Counted from the first letter of the stretch, positions 10,151 to 19,910 are shown. The stretch is 64,000 bases of DNA from Aurantimicrobium minutum (GCF_029894165.1 NZ_JARXXU010000001.1:620001-684000); one strand, 5' to 3'. The notes: a model not told the origin generated them from the letters alone. Numbers and translations are program-made.

Positions 10151-10268
10151 CTCGTCTCACTGGGGTTGATTACAGTCTAAAGGCGTTGTGTTTCGCAGAG
10201 GTTACGTATTCCTCTTTGTGGAATGCCGTATTACCTGTTTGGGACTACGCCCGGAATATGATGGTTAC

Positions 10269-10379
10269 ATGCTTCTCGGACTAGAACTCTTCTTTATTGG
10301 CCTCCTCGCTCTGGCAGGTCTGGCTATTGCGTGGATTTCCGGCATCGTCGTCTACAAGCTGTTCAAGGGTCAGCGCTAA
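10269..10379 (+). CDS. 36-residue single-pass membrane protein
   Basis: An ATG at 10269 opens 36 codons coding for a short peptide with one long hydrophobic helix (LELFFIGLLALAGLAIAWIS) and a basic end (KLFKGQR). A longer in-frame start at 10188 exists, but its extra 27 residues are Cys/Arg-rich and look like non-coding sequence. The gene ends 9 bp before ygfZ, with which it is probably co-transcribed. Similar small membrane ORFs are common in Microbacteriaceae, but I know of no function. The ribosome binding site is weak. Confidence 0.5.
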   Translation: MLLGLELFFIGLLALAGLAIAWISGIVVYKLFKGQR

Positions 10380-10388
10380 GCGCAGATC

Positions 10389-11537
10389 ATGGCTGACGAA
10401 AGCTCGTCGGCATCCCGGCAGTACACACGATCTCCCCTCGCCACACTTCCTGGTGCCCTCGTGGGGGACACCGGTATTGCTTCTGCCTATGGCAACTCTC
10501 TGACGGAGCAGCGGGCGCTGCGCGCGGGCGCTGCTCTGGTTGATCTCTCTGACCGTGGAGTGATTGCGGTCTCTGGTCCAGATCGTTTGGGCTGGCTGGA
10601 CTCGTTATTGAGTCAACGCCTGGACCAGCTCGGCGCTGGTCAGTCCACCGAAACCCTCCTGCTCGATCCGCACGGTCACGTTCAGCACGCCATGCGCGTT
10701 GTGGACGATGGTGACACCACGTGGCTTCTCGTGGATGCCGGGGCAGCAGAGTCACTGACCGCGTGGCTTCTCAAAATGCGTTTCATGAAGCAGGTCGAGA
10801 TTATTGACCGCTCGGATGAACTTCTCACCTTGGGTTACTTCGGTGAGCTGCCTGATGTTCTGGCACCACTCGTGTTGCAGCCCGCCGGTGTTCCGGTCAT
10901 GTGGCAGGACCCCTGGAATGCGGTCGCTGAGGGTGGCTGGCAATATGCAGGGGAGAATCACCCCGGGACCGACTGGAACTATGCCGAGGTCCTTATTCCT
11001 CGAAGCGCTACTCAGGAACTTCTCGACCTCGCTGCCGCCGGGGTTATCTCGTTCGCCGGCAGCGATGCGCTCGAAGCGCTGCGCATTGCAGCCTGGCGCC
11101 CCCGGCTTTCCACCGAAGGCGACGCGAACGCCCTGCCACATGAGTTTGACTGGCTGCGCACCGCAGTTCACCTCAACAAGGGGTGTTACCGCGGTCAAGA
11201 AACCGTGGCCAAGGTGCACAACCTGGGACATCCGCCCCGGCGCTTAGCGTTCTTGAGCCTGGATGGCGTGGACGTAGTGATTCCTTCCGCTGGCTCGGTC
11301 GTGTTCGACGGTGAGACCGAGGTTGGTCACGTGACCGCGGCGGCCCGCCATTATGAAGAGGGCATCATTGCGTTGGCTGTGCTCAAGCGCAACGCCAATC
11401 CCGAGGCTGAACTGAGTGTGCTCTCGGAGGATGTGCGAATTCCTGCCAGCCAGGTCGTCATTGTTCCGCCAGATGCCGGGCGCACAGCACAGGTTCCCCG
11501 TTTGCCGCGCCTGGGCGCTGTCAAGCGCGAAGGCTAA
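10389..11537 (+). CDS. ygfZ: YgfZ/GcvT-fold tetrahydrofolate-dependent iron-sulfur repair protein
   Basis: A 382-residue protein with the family signature KGCYRGQE (expected KGCYxGQE) at about residues 263-270, including the conserved Cys. The N-terminal part shows the GcvT-like folate fold (LGWLDSLLSQRLDQL). YgfZ/IBA57 proteins use folate to help maintain certain Fe-S enzymes. The gene overlaps the 3' end of the convergent methyltransferase gene by 4 bases (11534-11537). Length and layout are normal for the actinobacterial form. Confidence 0.88.
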   Translation: MADESSSASRQYTRSPLATLPGALVGDTGIASAYGNSLTEQRALRAGAALVDLSDRGVIAVSGPDRLGWLDSLLSQRLDQLGAGQSTETLLLDPHGHVQHAMRVVDDGDTTWLLVDAGAAESLTAWLLKMRFMKQVEIIDRSDELLTLGYFGELPDVLAPLVLQPAGVPVMWQDPWNAVAEGGWQYAGENHPGTDWNYAEVLIPRSATQELLDLAAAGVISFAGSDALEALRIAAWRPRLSTEGDANALPHEFDWLRTAVHLNKGCYRGQETVAKVHNLGHPPRRLAFLSLDGVDVVIPSAGSVVFDGETEVGHVTAAARHYEEGIIALAVLKRNANPEAELSVLSEDVRIPASQVVIVPPDAGRTAQVPRLPRLGAVKREG

Positions 11538-12346
11538 ATCGCACTCACCGCGGCATAGTCCACGGTGATTTCGCCCAACCGCCATCTGCTCTTACCGCCC
11601 AGGACGGGCCAGCCCGTATCTTTCATGCCCTGCGCGGTGGCAATCCAGCGTTGGGTTGCTCCGAAATTACTGAGGGGAGCGTGGGTCAACCACTGTTTGT
11701 CCAACGCGGTGAGGAAATCATGAATGCGCTCGCCTGGAACGTTGTGGTGAATGAGTGATTTGGGAAGTCGCTCGGCCACGATCGAAGGCAGTTCGATGGC
11801 ATCGAGTTTGAGTGCAATGCTCAGCGTTTGGGGGCCCTCGTGGGTGACTGCAATCCAGCTCGAGATGCGTCCGATCTCATCACACGTGCCTTCCACCAGC
11901 ACACCGCCGGGCTGAAGTCTTGCCACCATCAGATCCCAGGCTGCTTGCACCTCGGACTCGTCATATTGGCGCAGCACATTGAACGCGCGGATGACGACAG
12001 GTTTTCTGTTTCCGGGAACAGGAACTTCGAAGCCACCCCGAGCAAAGCTGATGCTCTGGGCTTGCTCGGGCGAGACGAGGCCTTCGCTGAGCCAGCGGGT
12101 CAGTTCCGTCTGTGCCACAGTGACGCGGTCAGGATCAATCTCGAGACCGAGGAGTTCTGTATCTGCTCTGGTCTTGCGAAGCCGGGTGGCCAGTTCCACC
12201 GGAGTAGCCGCGCTGGCGCCATAGCCCAGGTCAATCACGAGAGGGTCACTGCTGCTGCGCAGCGCAGGCCAGGTTTGAATCCAGCGGTCGACGCGGCGCA
12301 GGCGATTGGCGTTGGTCGTCCCACGCGTGATGTTTCCCACGGGCAT
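11534..12346 (-). CDS. Class I SAM-dependent methyltransferase
   Basis: A 270-residue protein with a Rossmann-type motif I (VIDLGYGASAATPVELATRL, about residues 37-56) and an acidic end of strand 2 (LGLEIDPDRV), the binding features for S-adenosylmethionine. The later RLQPGGVLVEGTCDE matches motif post-III. The substrate cannot be told from the sequence. It shares a 33-bp divergent intergenic region with gpmA and is convergent with ygfZ. Confidence 0.75.
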   Translation of the reverse strand: MPVGNITRGTTNANRLRRVDRWIQTWPALRSSSDPLVIDLGYGASAATPVELATRLRKTRADTELLGLEIDPDRVTVAQTELTRWLSEGLVSPEQAQSISFARGGFEVPVPGNRKPVVIRAFNVLRQYDESEVQAAWDLMVARLQPGGVLVEGTCDEIGRISSWIAVTHEGPQTLSIALKLDAIELPSIVAERLPKSLIHHNVPGERIHDFLTALDKQWLTHAPLSNFGATQRWIATAQGMKDTGWPVLGGKSRWRLGEITVDYAAVSAI

Positions 12347-12379
12347 ACCTCTTAGTTAACCACCCAATAAACTGGAGGC

Positions 12380-13129
12380 ATGACGACGCACACTTTGATT
12401 TTGCTCCGACACGGTAACAGCGACTGGAACCAGAAGAACCTTTTCACCGGCTGGGTGGATGTCCGCCTCAGCGAGAAGGGTGTGGGAGAAGCCAAGCGTG
12501 CGGGAGAACTTCTCGCCGAGTCCGGCGTTCTGCCCGACGTGCTCTACACCTCGGTACTGAGCCGTGCGATCCAGACCGCAAACCTCGCACTCGACACCGC
12601 TGACCGTCTCTGGATTCCCGTCAAGCGCAGCTGGCGCCTCAACGAGCGCCACTACGGTGCGCTGCAGGGCAAGGACAAGGCGCAGACTCTGGCTGAATAC
12701 GGTCAGGACCAGTTCATGACCTGGCGTCGTTCCTTTGACACCCCACCACCACCTATTGCAGATGACAGCGAGTACTCGCAGATTAATGACCCCCGTTATG
12801 TGGGTATTGACGGCGCTATTCCTGCCACCGAATGCCTCAAGGACGTTATTGACCGCATGATTCCCTACTGGGAATCTGACATCACGGCCGATCTTGCTGC
12901 CGGCAAGACCGTGCTTGTCACCGCACACGGTAACTCACTGCGCGCACTCGTCAAGCATCTCGATGGCATCTCAGATGAAGACATCGCTGAGCTGAACATC
13001 CCCACCGGTATTCCTCTGGTGTACAAGTTGGACGAGAACTTCCGTCCGCTGGGTCCTGCTGAATACCTCGACCCTGAAGCTGCCGCAGCTGGCGCTGCCG
13101 CCGTCGCTGCACAGGGCAACAAGAAGTAA
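12380..13129 (+). CDS. gpmA: 2,3-bisphosphoglycerate-dependent phosphoglycerate mutase
   Basis: A 249-residue cytosolic glycolytic enzyme interconverting 3- and 2-phosphoglycerate. The catalytic phosphohistidine lies in [18 protein letters not shown]. The phosphate-binding and second-His regions are [13 protein letters not shown] and [15 protein letters not shown]. The length matches the family. The C-terminus has a short Ala-rich extension. A strong terminator follows at 13149. It is transcribed divergently from the methyltransferase gene. Confidence 0.96.
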   Translation: MTTHTLILLRHGNSDWNQKNLFTGWVDVRLSEKGVGEAKRAGELLAESGVLPDVLYTSVLSRAIQTANLALDTADRLWIPVKRSWRLNERHYGALQGKDKAQTLAEYGQDQFMTWRRSFDTPPPPIADDSEYSQINDPRYVGIDGAIPATECLKDVIDRMIPYWESDITADLAAGKTVLVTAHGNSLRALVKHLDGISDEDIAELNIPTGIPLVYKLDENFRPLGPAEYLDPEAAAAGAAAVAAQGNKK

Positions 13130-13148
13130 ATTCGTCTTCACGGAACGA

Positions 13149-13180
13149 AGAATCCCCCGGCCATCAGACCGGGGGATTCT
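13149..13180. terminator. Bidirectional intrinsic terminator between gpmA and a lipoprotein gene
   Basis: A 12-bp perfect stem, AGAATCCCCCGG (13149-13160) and CCGGGGGATTCT (13169-13180), with an 8-base loop. It sits between two convergent genes and could stop transcription from both sides. Confidence 0.85.
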
Positions 13181-13199
13181 TGTATGTCTGGGTGACGAG

Positions 13200-13694
13200 T
13201 TACTTGCTCATCTTGAGGGCGCTCTTCGGGTTCAGGCCTTCGTATTCGGGCTGTGCCGAGGTGAGAACAGGAACCATCACGGTCTTGGTTTCGCCATTGA
13301 CTTCAAAGCCCAGTTCTAGCAATCCGCCGGGCTGCGTGTCGATGCCGGGAAGAATAATGAGGTCTTCTTTATCCGCACCCCACGAGGTGGGGACCTTTTC
13401 GTTGTTGGGAACATCAACGTGGCCATCAACGAGGTCTCCGCCGGAAACGAATCCGATGTGCAGTTCAACGTCTTCGCCCGTGGCGTTCGTTGCGCTGAGC
13501 AGCAGGTTTCCTGCCTTACCGGTGTCGCTGATCACGAGGAGGTTGCGCAGCTGGATACCACCCACGTTGAGGCCAACTCCGTCGCTGGCGTCGTACTGGT
13601 TAGTCGTTGCCTGAGGCTGGATCAGGTTGCACCCTGCGGTGCCTAGAGCAATACCTGCAGCTAACGCGACAGCAGCAACAATACGAACCTTCAC
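13200..13694 (-). CDS. Putative lipoprotein
   Basis: I place the start at GTG 13694, because GGGAGG lies 8-9 bases upstream and translation from there gives a clean lipoprotein signal: VKVRIVAAVALAAGIALGT followed by the lipobox TAGC. The longer frame from 13802 would add 36 charged residues in front. The mature protein, about 145 residues, is beta-rich (VGGIQLRNLLVISD, LLLSATNATGEDVELHIG) and resembles small extracellular chaperone-like lipoproteins, but no metal-binding motif is evident. It lies convergent to gpmA, with carD on the other side in the opposite direction. Confidence 0.72.
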   Translation of the reverse strand: MKVRIVAAVALAAGIALGTAGCNLIQPQATTNQYDASDGVGLNVGGIQLRNLLVISDTGKAGNLLLSATNATGEDVELHIGFVSGGDLVDGHVDVPNNEKVPTSWGADKEDLIILPGIDTQPGGLLELGFEVNGETKTVMVPVLTSAQPEYEGLNPKSALKMSK

Positions 13695-13883
13695 GACGAA
13701 AGCCTCCCGAGTGTGGTTGCGGTGCCCGTAGGGCGATATTTCCCGCAAAATCTTCTCTTTGACTCTACCGTATTGACTTCTGCTGGGCCGCAGAATCGGC
13801 ACCGCTCAGTGGGAACGCGAGCCCGAAATGACTGTCAGGAACCCGTGGTAAACTGGGGGTATATATAAGGGAGCTTCACACTA

Positions 13884-14366
13884 ATGCAGTTCATTGTTGG
13901 CGAAACAGTTGTTTACCCTCACCACGGCGCAGCGAAGATTACGGAAGTACAAAAGCGCGTTGTGAAGGGTGTTGAGAAGGTTTATCTCACTCTTCACGTT
14001 GTCCAGGGCGACCTCACGGTCAAGGTTCCTGTTGAAAACGTAGACCTCGTCGGCGTTCGTGACGTTATTGGTAAAGAAGGCCTCGAGCAGGTCTTCGAAG
14101 TTCTGCGCGCACCCTTCACCGAAGAACCCACCAACTGGTCTCGCCGCTACAAGGCGAACCTGGAGAAGCTGGCTTCCGGTGACGTAATCAAGGTTTCTGA
14201 GGTTGTGCGTGACCTGTGGCGTCGTGACCAGGACCGTGGTCTTTCTGCCGGTGAAAAGCGCATGCTCGCGAAAGCTCGACAGATCCTGATTTCTGAGCTC
14301 GCTCTGGCAAAGAAGACCGACGAAGAGAAGGCTTCTGACTTCCTCGACGAGGTCCTCGCTTCCTAA
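13884..14366 (+). CDS. carD: CarD-family RNA polymerase-binding regulator
   Basis: A 160-residue protein of the usual CarD length. The N-terminal Tudor-like RNA polymerase interaction domain begins [19 protein letters not shown]. The C-terminal helical DNA-binding domain contains [15 protein letters not shown] and [20 protein letters not shown], with the conserved Trp that contacts the upstream fork of the bubble. CarD stabilises open complexes at many promoters, including rRNA. It heads a carD-ispDF-cysS-rlmB block, as in mycobacteria. AAGGGAGC about 10 bases before the ATG is the ribosome binding site. Confidence 0.95.
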   Translation: MQFIVGETVVYPHHGAAKITEVQKRVVKGVEKVYLTLHVVQGDLTVKVPVENVDLVGVRDVIGKEGLEQVFEVLRAPFTEEPTNWSRRYKANLEKLASGDVIKVSEVVRDLWRRDQDRGLSAGEKRMLAKARQILISELALAKKTDEEKASDFLDEVLAS

Positions 14367-14394
14367 CCACGCAAGTGGTCAGGCGAGTTTTCAC

Positions 14395-15570
14395 ATGTCT
14401 GCACACCTGCAGCTGGGAACGGCTGTCATTGTCGTTGCTGCCGGCAGTGGGACGCGCCTCGGCGCGGCACTGCCGAAAGCGTTCGTAGACCTCGCCGGCC
14501 AAACACTGTTGGAGCGTTCCTTACGCTCGATTATGTTGCTGCCCAGCCCCGTTCAGGTGGTGGTGGTAGCTCCAGCTGACTTCGTTGTCGATGCACAGGC
14601 CATCGCGAACACAGTAGCTCCGGGCCTGGAAGAGATAGTTTCTGTCGTTGTGGGCGGTGCGACCCGTCACGATTCGGTCGCTGCCGGTCTTGCCCAGGTG
14701 TTGCCGTCAGTAGATGTGGTGCTTGTCCACGATGCAGCCCGGGCCCTCACCCCCACCACACTTTTTGCCGATGTCGAGATGGCTGTTCGCGCCACTGGTG
14801 CAGGTATTGTGCCCGCGCTGCCGGTCGTGGACTCGCTCAAGCAGGTCGATGTCACCGGGGGAGTGCTCGGCATCGCGGACCGCGCCCAGCTTCGTGCGGC
14901 ACAAACTCCCCAAGGTTTCCCTCGCTCCGAACTCGATGCTGCTTATGCTGCAGCGAGCGCTTCCGATTTCACCGATGACGCGGCCGTTTTTGCCGCGCAG
15001 GGGGGAGCCGTGACGACTATTCCAGGAGATGACGTGGCTTTCAAGATCACCACCGCGTGGGATCTAAACCGTGCACACCACGTTCTGGGTGGAATCCCCG
15101 ATGCCCACCGCGTGGGCACCGGCATTGACGTGCACGCCTTCGGTGAGGCAGAAAACCTCTGGCTCGCCGGGCTGCACTGGCCAGGTGAAAAAGAACTCTC
15201 GGGCCACAGTGATGGCGATGCCGTGGCGCACGCCATCTGTGATGCTTTGCTGTCAGCAGCAGGACTCGGCGATATTGGATCTTGCTTTGGCACCGATGAC
15301 CCGGCCTATGCCAATGCCTCGGGTGAAGTCTTTGTTCGTGGCACCGTGGAGTTACTGGCCGCATCCGGTTTCGAACCCATCAATGTTTCTGTCCAGATCG
15401 TAGGCAACCGTCCTCGTTTCAGCGCGCGCCGCGAGGAAGCTCAGGCCGTGCTGACCAAGTGGGTGGGCGCTCCCGTTTCTGTCTCTGCAACGACCACAGA
15501 CGGTCTCGGTTTCACCGGCCGCGGTGAGGGCGTTGCGGCCATCGCGAACGCCCTCGTTCGTCAGCGCTAA
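14395..15570 (+). CDS. ispDF: Bifunctional MEP-pathway enzyme IspD-IspF
   Basis: A 391-residue fusion. Residues 1-230 are 2-C-methyl-D-erythritol 4-phosphate cytidylyltransferase, with the nucleotide-binding loop [16 protein letters not shown] and [10 protein letters not shown]. Residues from about 237 are MECDP synthase, with the zinc-binding DVHAFG segment, [19 protein letters not shown] and [14 protein letters not shown]. Both steps belong to non-mevalonate isoprenoid synthesis (steps 3 and 5). The two domains are separate genes in Mycobacterium but fused here, as in many Microbacteriaceae. It follows carD by 28 bp and precedes cysS by 25 bp. Confidence 0.95.
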   Translation: MSAHLQLGTAVIVVAAGSGTRLGAALPKAFVDLAGQTLLERSLRSIMLLPSPVQVVVVAPADFVVDAQAIANTVAPGLEEIVSVVVGGATRHDSVAAGLAQVLPSVDVVLVHDAARALTPTTLFADVEMAVRATGAGIVPALPVVDSLKQVDVTGGVLGIADRAQLRAAQTPQGFPRSELDAAYAAASASDFTDDAAVFAAQGGAVTTIPGDDVAFKITTAWDLNRAHHVLGGIPDAHRVGTGIDVHAFGEAENLWLAGLHWPGEKELSGHSDGDAVAHAICDALLSAAGLGDIGSCFGTDDPAYANASGEVFVRGTVELLAASGFEPINVSVQIVGNRPRFSARREEAQAVLTKWVGAPVSVSATTTDGLGFTGRGEGVAAIANALVRQR

Positions 15571-15595
15571 GTAGACCCGCAGGTAGGCTGGAAGC

Positions 15596-17002
15596 GTGAG
15601 TATTCGTCTGTTCGACTCGAAGGAGCAAGCCCTTCGGGACTTTTCTCCTCTCGTGCCCGGTCGGGTCGGGATGTATGTCTGTGGACCCACCGTGCAGTCG
15701 AGCCCTCACGTGGGACACCTGCGCAGCGCCCTGGTCTACGACCAGCTGCGCCGCTGGCTCATCCATGAAGGTTTTCAGGTCACCCTGGTGCGCAACGTCA
15801 CCGATATCGATGACAAGGTGCTCGATAACGCCCAGGCTGCCGGCGTGGAGGAATGGTGGGCTTTGGCCTACCGCATGGAAGCAGAGTTCACGGCCGCCTA
15901 TGACCTGCTCGGTATTCAGCGTCCGACGTATGAACCCCGTGCCACGGCCAGTATCCCGGAGATGATCGCCCTCATTTCCCGCCTCATCGAACGCGGTCAC
16001 GCCTACCCCGCAGCGGATGGTTCCGGAGATGTCTACTTCAACACCGCGAGCTGGTCTGCCTACGGTGAGCTGACCAATCAGAAGCCAGCCGAGATGGAAG
16101 CAGCAACAGATGCTGATCCACGCGGCAAGAAAGCACCGCAAGACTTCGCCCTCTGGAAGGGCCACAAGGCCGGCGACCCCGCATCTGCATCCTGGGCATC
16201 GCCCTGGGGCACAGGACGTCCCGGGTGGCATATCGAGTGCTCGGCCATGTCCACCAAGTACTTAGGGGACACGTTCGACATTCACGGCGGCGGACTCGAT
16301 CTGCGCTTCCCCCACCACGAAAACGAACTGGCCCAGTCTGCTGCGGCCGGTGACGGCTTCGCGCAGTACTGGCTGCACAACGGTCTGGTCTCTGTGGGCG
16401 GGCAGAAGATGAGTAAGTCTTTGGGTAACTCTGTCTTTGCTGCTGATCTGTTGGATAAAGCCAAGCCCGTAGTGCTCCGCTATCTGTTGGGTTCAGCCCA
16501 GTACCGTTCGACGCTGGAACTCCACGACGGCTCCATCGAGGAAGCGAAAGCCTCCTTCGAGCGCATCGAAGGATTCCTCGACCGGGTCCGTCGTGACGGT
16601 GGCGAAATTGTCTCCGCAGATGTTCCTGCTGCGTTCCGTTCGGCCATGAATGACGATCTCAACATTCCTGCCGCGCTCGCCGTCGTCTTTGACCTGGTCC
16701 GCTCGGGCAACAGTGCCCTGGATGGAGGCGATGCCTCCACGGCCGCTTCCCTGGCAGCTGAGGTTGTCGCCATGCTCGATGTGTTGGGTGTGAACCCCTT
16801 AGATGCCGCCTGGGCACCAGACTCTATTCAAGGCGATGCCGCCTTGGACCTTTTGATGGCAGAACTCCTTGAGGCACGTGCCAGCGCACGTGCGAACAAG
16901 GACTTTGCCACCGCAGACCTTCTCCGTGAGCGACTTGCTGCGGCTGGAATCACGATCGAAGACACCCCCCACGGGGCACATTGGAGTTTCAATGGCAGGT
17001 AA
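15596..17002 (+). CDS. cysS: Cysteinyl-tRNA synthetase
   Basis: A 468-residue class I aminoacyl-tRNA synthetase charging tRNA-Cys. It has the HIGH-like signature SPHVGHLR after [10 protein letters not shown], the zinc-site region [13 protein letters not shown] and [18 protein letters not shown], and KMSKSLGNS. The start codon is GTG at 15596. Its last 11 bases overlap the start of rlmB, so the two are coupled. Confidence 0.96.
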   Translation: MSIRLFDSKEQALRDFSPLVPGRVGMYVCGPTVQSSPHVGHLRSALVYDQLRRWLIHEGFQVTLVRNVTDIDDKVLDNAQAAGVEEWWALAYRMEAEFTAAYDLLGIQRPTYEPRATASIPEMIALISRLIERGHAYPAADGSGDVYFNTASWSAYGELTNQKPAEMEAATDADPRGKKAPQDFALWKGHKAGDPASASWASPWGTGRPGWHIECSAMSTKYLGDTFDIHGGGLDLRFPHHENELAQSAAAGDGFAQYWLHNGLVSVGGQKMSKSLGNSVFAADLLDKAKPVVLRYLLGSAQYRSTLELHDGSIEEAKASFERIEGFLDRVRRDGGEIVSADVPAAFRSAMNDDLNIPAALAVVFDLVRSGNSALDGGDASTAASLAAEVVAMLDVLGVNPLDAAWAPDSIQGDAALDLLMAELLEARASARANKDFATADLLRERLAAAGITIEDTPHGAHWSFNGR

Positions 17003-17987
17003 GCCTCGGGCTGGAGCAGTCCGCAAATCAGGTAAGGGTCCCGTCAAGGGCACCGGTGGCCTTGGCCGTCGCGCGCTCGAAGGGAAGGGCCCCACCCCCA
17101 AGGCCGAAGACCGCGAATGGCACCCCGCCGGCAAGGCGAAGATTCGTCGCGAGAAGCTGGCCTCGATGGGCAAGCTCAACCGCAACACGGTTGATGGTCA
17201 GCGTAAGGCTGCACCCAAGCGCAGCAAGGCATCGGATGACACCGAAGTTGTCACCGGTCGTAACTCGGTACTCGAAGCACTGCGGGCCAAGATTCCTGCG
17301 ACCGCGATGTATATCGCGACCCGTATCGAGATGGATGACCGCGTCAAGGAGATGCTCTCCATCGCGACTCAGCGTGGCATTCCCATCATGGAAGTGATGA
17401 AGCCCGAGCTGGACCGCATGGGTGGATACGACTCTGTGCACCAGGGCGTGGCATTGAAGGTTCCCCCCTACGAATACGCTCACCCTAACGATCTGTTGGA
17501 GAAGGCGTTTGCGTCGAAGACGGCACCGCTCTTTGTGGCACTCGACGGCATTACCGATCCTCGTAACCTGGGTGCGATTATTCGCTCCACCGCTGCCTTC
17601 GGTGGCGATGGCATCATCCTGCCTCAGCGTCGCTCCGTCGGTGTGACGGCAGCCGCGTGGAAGACCTCCGCCGGTGCAGCAGCACGCTGCCCGGTCGCGA
17701 TGGCATCCAACCTCACGGCCACCATCAAGTCGTTCAAGGACCAGGGTGTGTTTGTCATCGGTCTCGACGGCGGCGGAGACACCATGCTTCCAGGGCTTGC
17801 CCTGGCAGATCGACCCTTGCTCATCATCGTGGGGAATGAAGGTAAGGGGCTGTCTAAGTTGGTCACCGACAATTGCGATGCAATCGTCTCGATTCCCATC
17901 TCGGCCAGCACGGAATCACTCAATGCAGGTATTGCTGCATCAGTGACGCTCTATGAAGTTGCACGTTTACGCTCAGCTTCCGTTTAG
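16992..17987 (+). CDS. rlmB: 23S rRNA (guanosine-2'-O)-methyltransferase RlmB (SpoU/TrmH family)
   Basis: A 331-residue protein. I take the ATG at 16992 as start because the sequence before it belongs to cysS and the new N-terminus ([17 protein letters not shown]) is the usual basic, disordered tail of actinobacterial RlmB. The substrate-binding domain begins TGRNSVLEALRAKIP. The SPOUT knot motifs are ALDGITDPRNLGAIIRSTAA, LLIIVGNEGKGLS and IPISASTESLNAGIAASV. It ends the carD operon. Confidence 0.93.
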   Translation: MAGKPRAGAVRKSGKGPVKGTGGLGRRALEGKGPTPKAEDREWHPAGKAKIRREKLASMGKLNRNTVDGQRKAAPKRSKASDDTEVVTGRNSVLEALRAKIPATAMYIATRIEMDDRVKEMLSIATQRGIPIMEVMKPELDRMGGYDSVHQGVALKVPPYEYAHPNDLLEKAFASKTAPLFVALDGITDPRNLGAIIRSTAAFGGDGIILPQRRSVGVTAAAWKTSAGAAARCPVAMASNLTATIKSFKDQGVFVIGLDGGGDTMLPGLALADRPLLIIVGNEGKGLSKLVTDNCDAIVSIPISASTESLNAGIAASVTLYEVARLRSASV

Positions 17988-18068
17988 TAAATTCCCAGCG
18001 TTCGGACATACGCTTGTCCGAGCGTGTTGACCACAGTCACACGTCCCTCACAGATTGGAGATTAACGA

Positions 18069-18980
18069 ATGAGCACCGGAGCCCACGGCAACCGACCCAC
18101 TCGAAACCAGCAGCGTGAAGCAGCACGCGCGAAGGCGAAAGAACTTCGCGAACAACAGCAGAAGCACGACAAGCGCAAGAAGTGGATCCTGCAAGGCAGC
18201 ATCGGCTTGGCTGTGATCGCTATTGCCGCCATCATCACCATGGTGGTCACCACCTCAGCCCCCACCACCGGTCCACGTCCGGCCAACATGGCCAGCGACG
18301 GCATTGTTCTCAGTGGCGCCGACATGGCGGGCGTGCTCAGCGACGCGGGTGCTCCAGGTTCGGACCCCATTGCAACTACCCCAACTCCAGGTTCCTCCAC
18401 CGTGAACATCGTGGTGTACCAGGACTACATTTGCCCTGCGTGTAAGGCCTTCGATGAGGCAAACGCAGACACTCTGCAGACCCTCGTTGAAGCGGGTGCC
18501 GCCACGCTCGAGATTCACCCCATCGGCATGCTCTGGTCAAAGTCAGCGGGTACCGAGTACTCACGCCGCTCGGCAGCAGCAGCTGCCTGTGTTGCTGACT
18601 TCTCGCCCAACACCTTCTGGAAAGTCAACCAGGCCTTCTATGCAAACCAGCCACAGGAAGGAACTCCTGGTCCCACCGACGAGGAGCTCGCTGCCCTGAT
18701 TGGAAAGCAGAAGCCAGAGAACCAGTCCAAGATTGACAAGTGCATCACGGACAAAACCTTCATCCCCTGGGTGAAGCAGGCCACGGACTACGCGCTCAAC
18801 GGTCCGATGACCGATGCAGCGGTCGCATCCGGCAGCACCGGTGTGGGAACCCCCACCATCTTGGTGAATGGCAAGGTCTACTCGGGATCCATTGTGGATT
18901 CCAAGGAGTTCCTCTCTTTCATTACTCAAGTAGCTGGCGAGTCTGCAGCAACGCCAACCCCCACTCCTGCCGCAGGTTAG
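18069..18980 (+). CDS. Membrane-anchored DsbA-like thioredoxin-fold protein
   Basis: A 303-residue protein with a basic cytoplasmic N-terminus (about 36 residues), one transmembrane helix (about 38-60), a low-complexity Thr/Pro stretch, and a thioredoxin-like domain with redox motif CPAC (C122, C125) in YQDYICPACKAFDE. The cis-Pro region is probably GTPTILVNGKVY. The family (thioredoxin_4, DsbG-like) catalyses disulfide formation outside the membrane in actinobacteria. The DsbB-like protein at 4674 is a natural reoxidant (inference). A Thr/Pro-rich tail closes the protein. Confidence 0.85.
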   Translation: MSTGAHGNRPTRNQQREAARAKAKELREQQQKHDKRKKWILQGSIGLAVIAIAAIITMVVTTSAPTTGPRPANMASDGIVLSGADMAGVLSDAGAPGSDPIATTPTPGSSTVNIVVYQDYICPACKAFDEANADTLQTLVEAGAATLEIHPIGMLWSKSAGTEYSRRSAAAAACVADFSPNTFWKVNQAFYANQPQEGTPGPTDEELAALIGKQKPENQSKIDKCITDKTFIPWVKQATDYALNGPMTDAAVASGSTGVGTPTILVNGKVYSGSIVDSKEFLSFITQVAGESAATPTPTPAAG

Positions 18981-19016
18981 GATTGAGGGGTCGTGGGGTG
19001 GCAACACCTCACACAA

Positions 19017-19089
19017 GCCGACTTGGCGCAATTGGTAGCGCACCGCTCTTGTAAAGCGGGGGTTGTGGGTTCGAGTCCCATAGTCGGCC
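19017..19089 (+). tRNA. tRNA-Thr (anticodon TGT)
   Basis: A full cloverleaf folds by eye: acceptor GCCGACT/AGTCGGC, D stem GCGC/GCGC, anticodon stem CCGCT/AGCGG around loop CTTGTAA (anticodon TGT), and T stem GTGGG/CCCAT with loop TTCGAGT. No CCA is encoded. The discriminator base is C, which is unusual for a threonine tRNA. The GTG start of the next gene begins two bases after the discriminator. Confidence 0.93.
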
Positions 19090-19090
19090 C

Positions 19091-19357
19091 GTGTTAACCG
19101 AACGCGACCGAGCCATTCTCGATTTCGAGCGTGAATGGTGGCAGCACCCTGGTGCGAAAGAGGACGCGATTCGTCAAACCTTCGAACTCTCACCTGCCCG
19201 GTTTTATCAAATTCTGGGACAGCTGATGGATTCGGAAGAGGCGCTGGCATATGACCCGATGTTGATTAAGCGTCTTCAACGGGTCCGCGACGAGAGACGC
19301 CATTCTCGGGATTCTCGGGTTAACCCCGAATCCTCAGGAAAAGAACTGAAAGAATAA
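19091..19357 (+). CDS. DUF3263 family protein
   Basis: An 88-residue helical protein with the DUF3263 pattern (RDRAILDFEREWWQHPGAKE, then a Tyr-Gln helix-turn-helix-like segment SPARFYQILGQLMDSEEAL). The family is actinobacterial, small and of unknown function, and nearly always precedes a LytR_C protein, as here (4-bp gap). The GTG at 19091 is the only start that keeps the conserved N-terminus, yet it lies directly after tRNA-Thr, so any Shine-Dalgarno would sit inside the tRNA. The mRNA is therefore probably leaderless or released by tRNA 3' processing. Confidence 0.85.
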   Translation: MLTERDRAILDFEREWWQHPGAKEDAIRQTFELSPARFYQILGQLMDSEEALAYDPMLIKRLQRVRDERRHSRDSRVNPESSGKELKE

Positions 19358-19361
19358 AGCG

Positions 19362-19910
19362 ATGGCTGACAAGACAGAGCACGATCAGTTCGATGACCTC
19401 GCCCCGGGGCTCGAGCGCCGTGGTGCGCACCGCGCACCCGCACGCCCAGGCGCAGGCTGGATCAAGTTTGCCTGGGCAGCTCTGGCAACCGGCGTGCTTG
19501 TCGTCGCGGGTGTGGGGACACTCATCGTGACCAGTGACTCCATCAGCATGAAGGACTTCGAGTCCATCTTCGCGGTACCTGTTGCGTCTGCAACCCCTAC
19601 CCCGAAGGCCACAGCGGAACCGACTGTGGACCCTGCCTCGCTGGTCAGCATCATTAACGCCACCGGTGAAACCGGTATTGCAACCCAAGCAGGTGACGCT
19701 CTCAGCGCCGAAGGCTGGACCGTCGCCGCAAAGACGAACTCCGAAACTGTGGTCGAAGAAACCATGGTGTACTACGTGAACCCCACCTTCGAAGGTGCTG
19801 CTCGTGGCCTGGCTGAATCCCTCGGAGTGGGTGGAATTAAGCTCACCGACAAGTACGTTGACAGCAATTCTCAGCTCACTGCAGTGCTCGGATCTGACTA
19901 CCTCCAGTAA
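19362..19910 (+). CDS. LytR C-terminal domain membrane protein
   Basis: A 182-residue protein: a charged cytoplasmic N-terminus (about 35 residues), one transmembrane helix (about 38-60), a Thr/Pro/Ala linker and a LytR_C domain (SLVSIINATGETGIA onward, ending VLGSDYLQ). It lacks the LytR-CpsA-Psr catalytic domain. The mycobacterial relative VirR/CEI binds peptidoglycan and affects envelope integrity and vesicle release. Probably co-transcribed with the DUF3263 gene. Confidence 0.85.
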   Translation: MADKTEHDQFDDLAPGLERRGAHRAPARPGAGWIKFAWAALATGVLVVAGVGTLIVTSDSISMKDFESIFAVPVASATPTPKATAEPTVDPASLVSIINATGETGIATQAGDALSAEGWTVAAKTNSETVVEETMVYYVNPTFEGAARGLAESLGVGGIKLTDKYVDSNSQLTAVLGSDYLQ

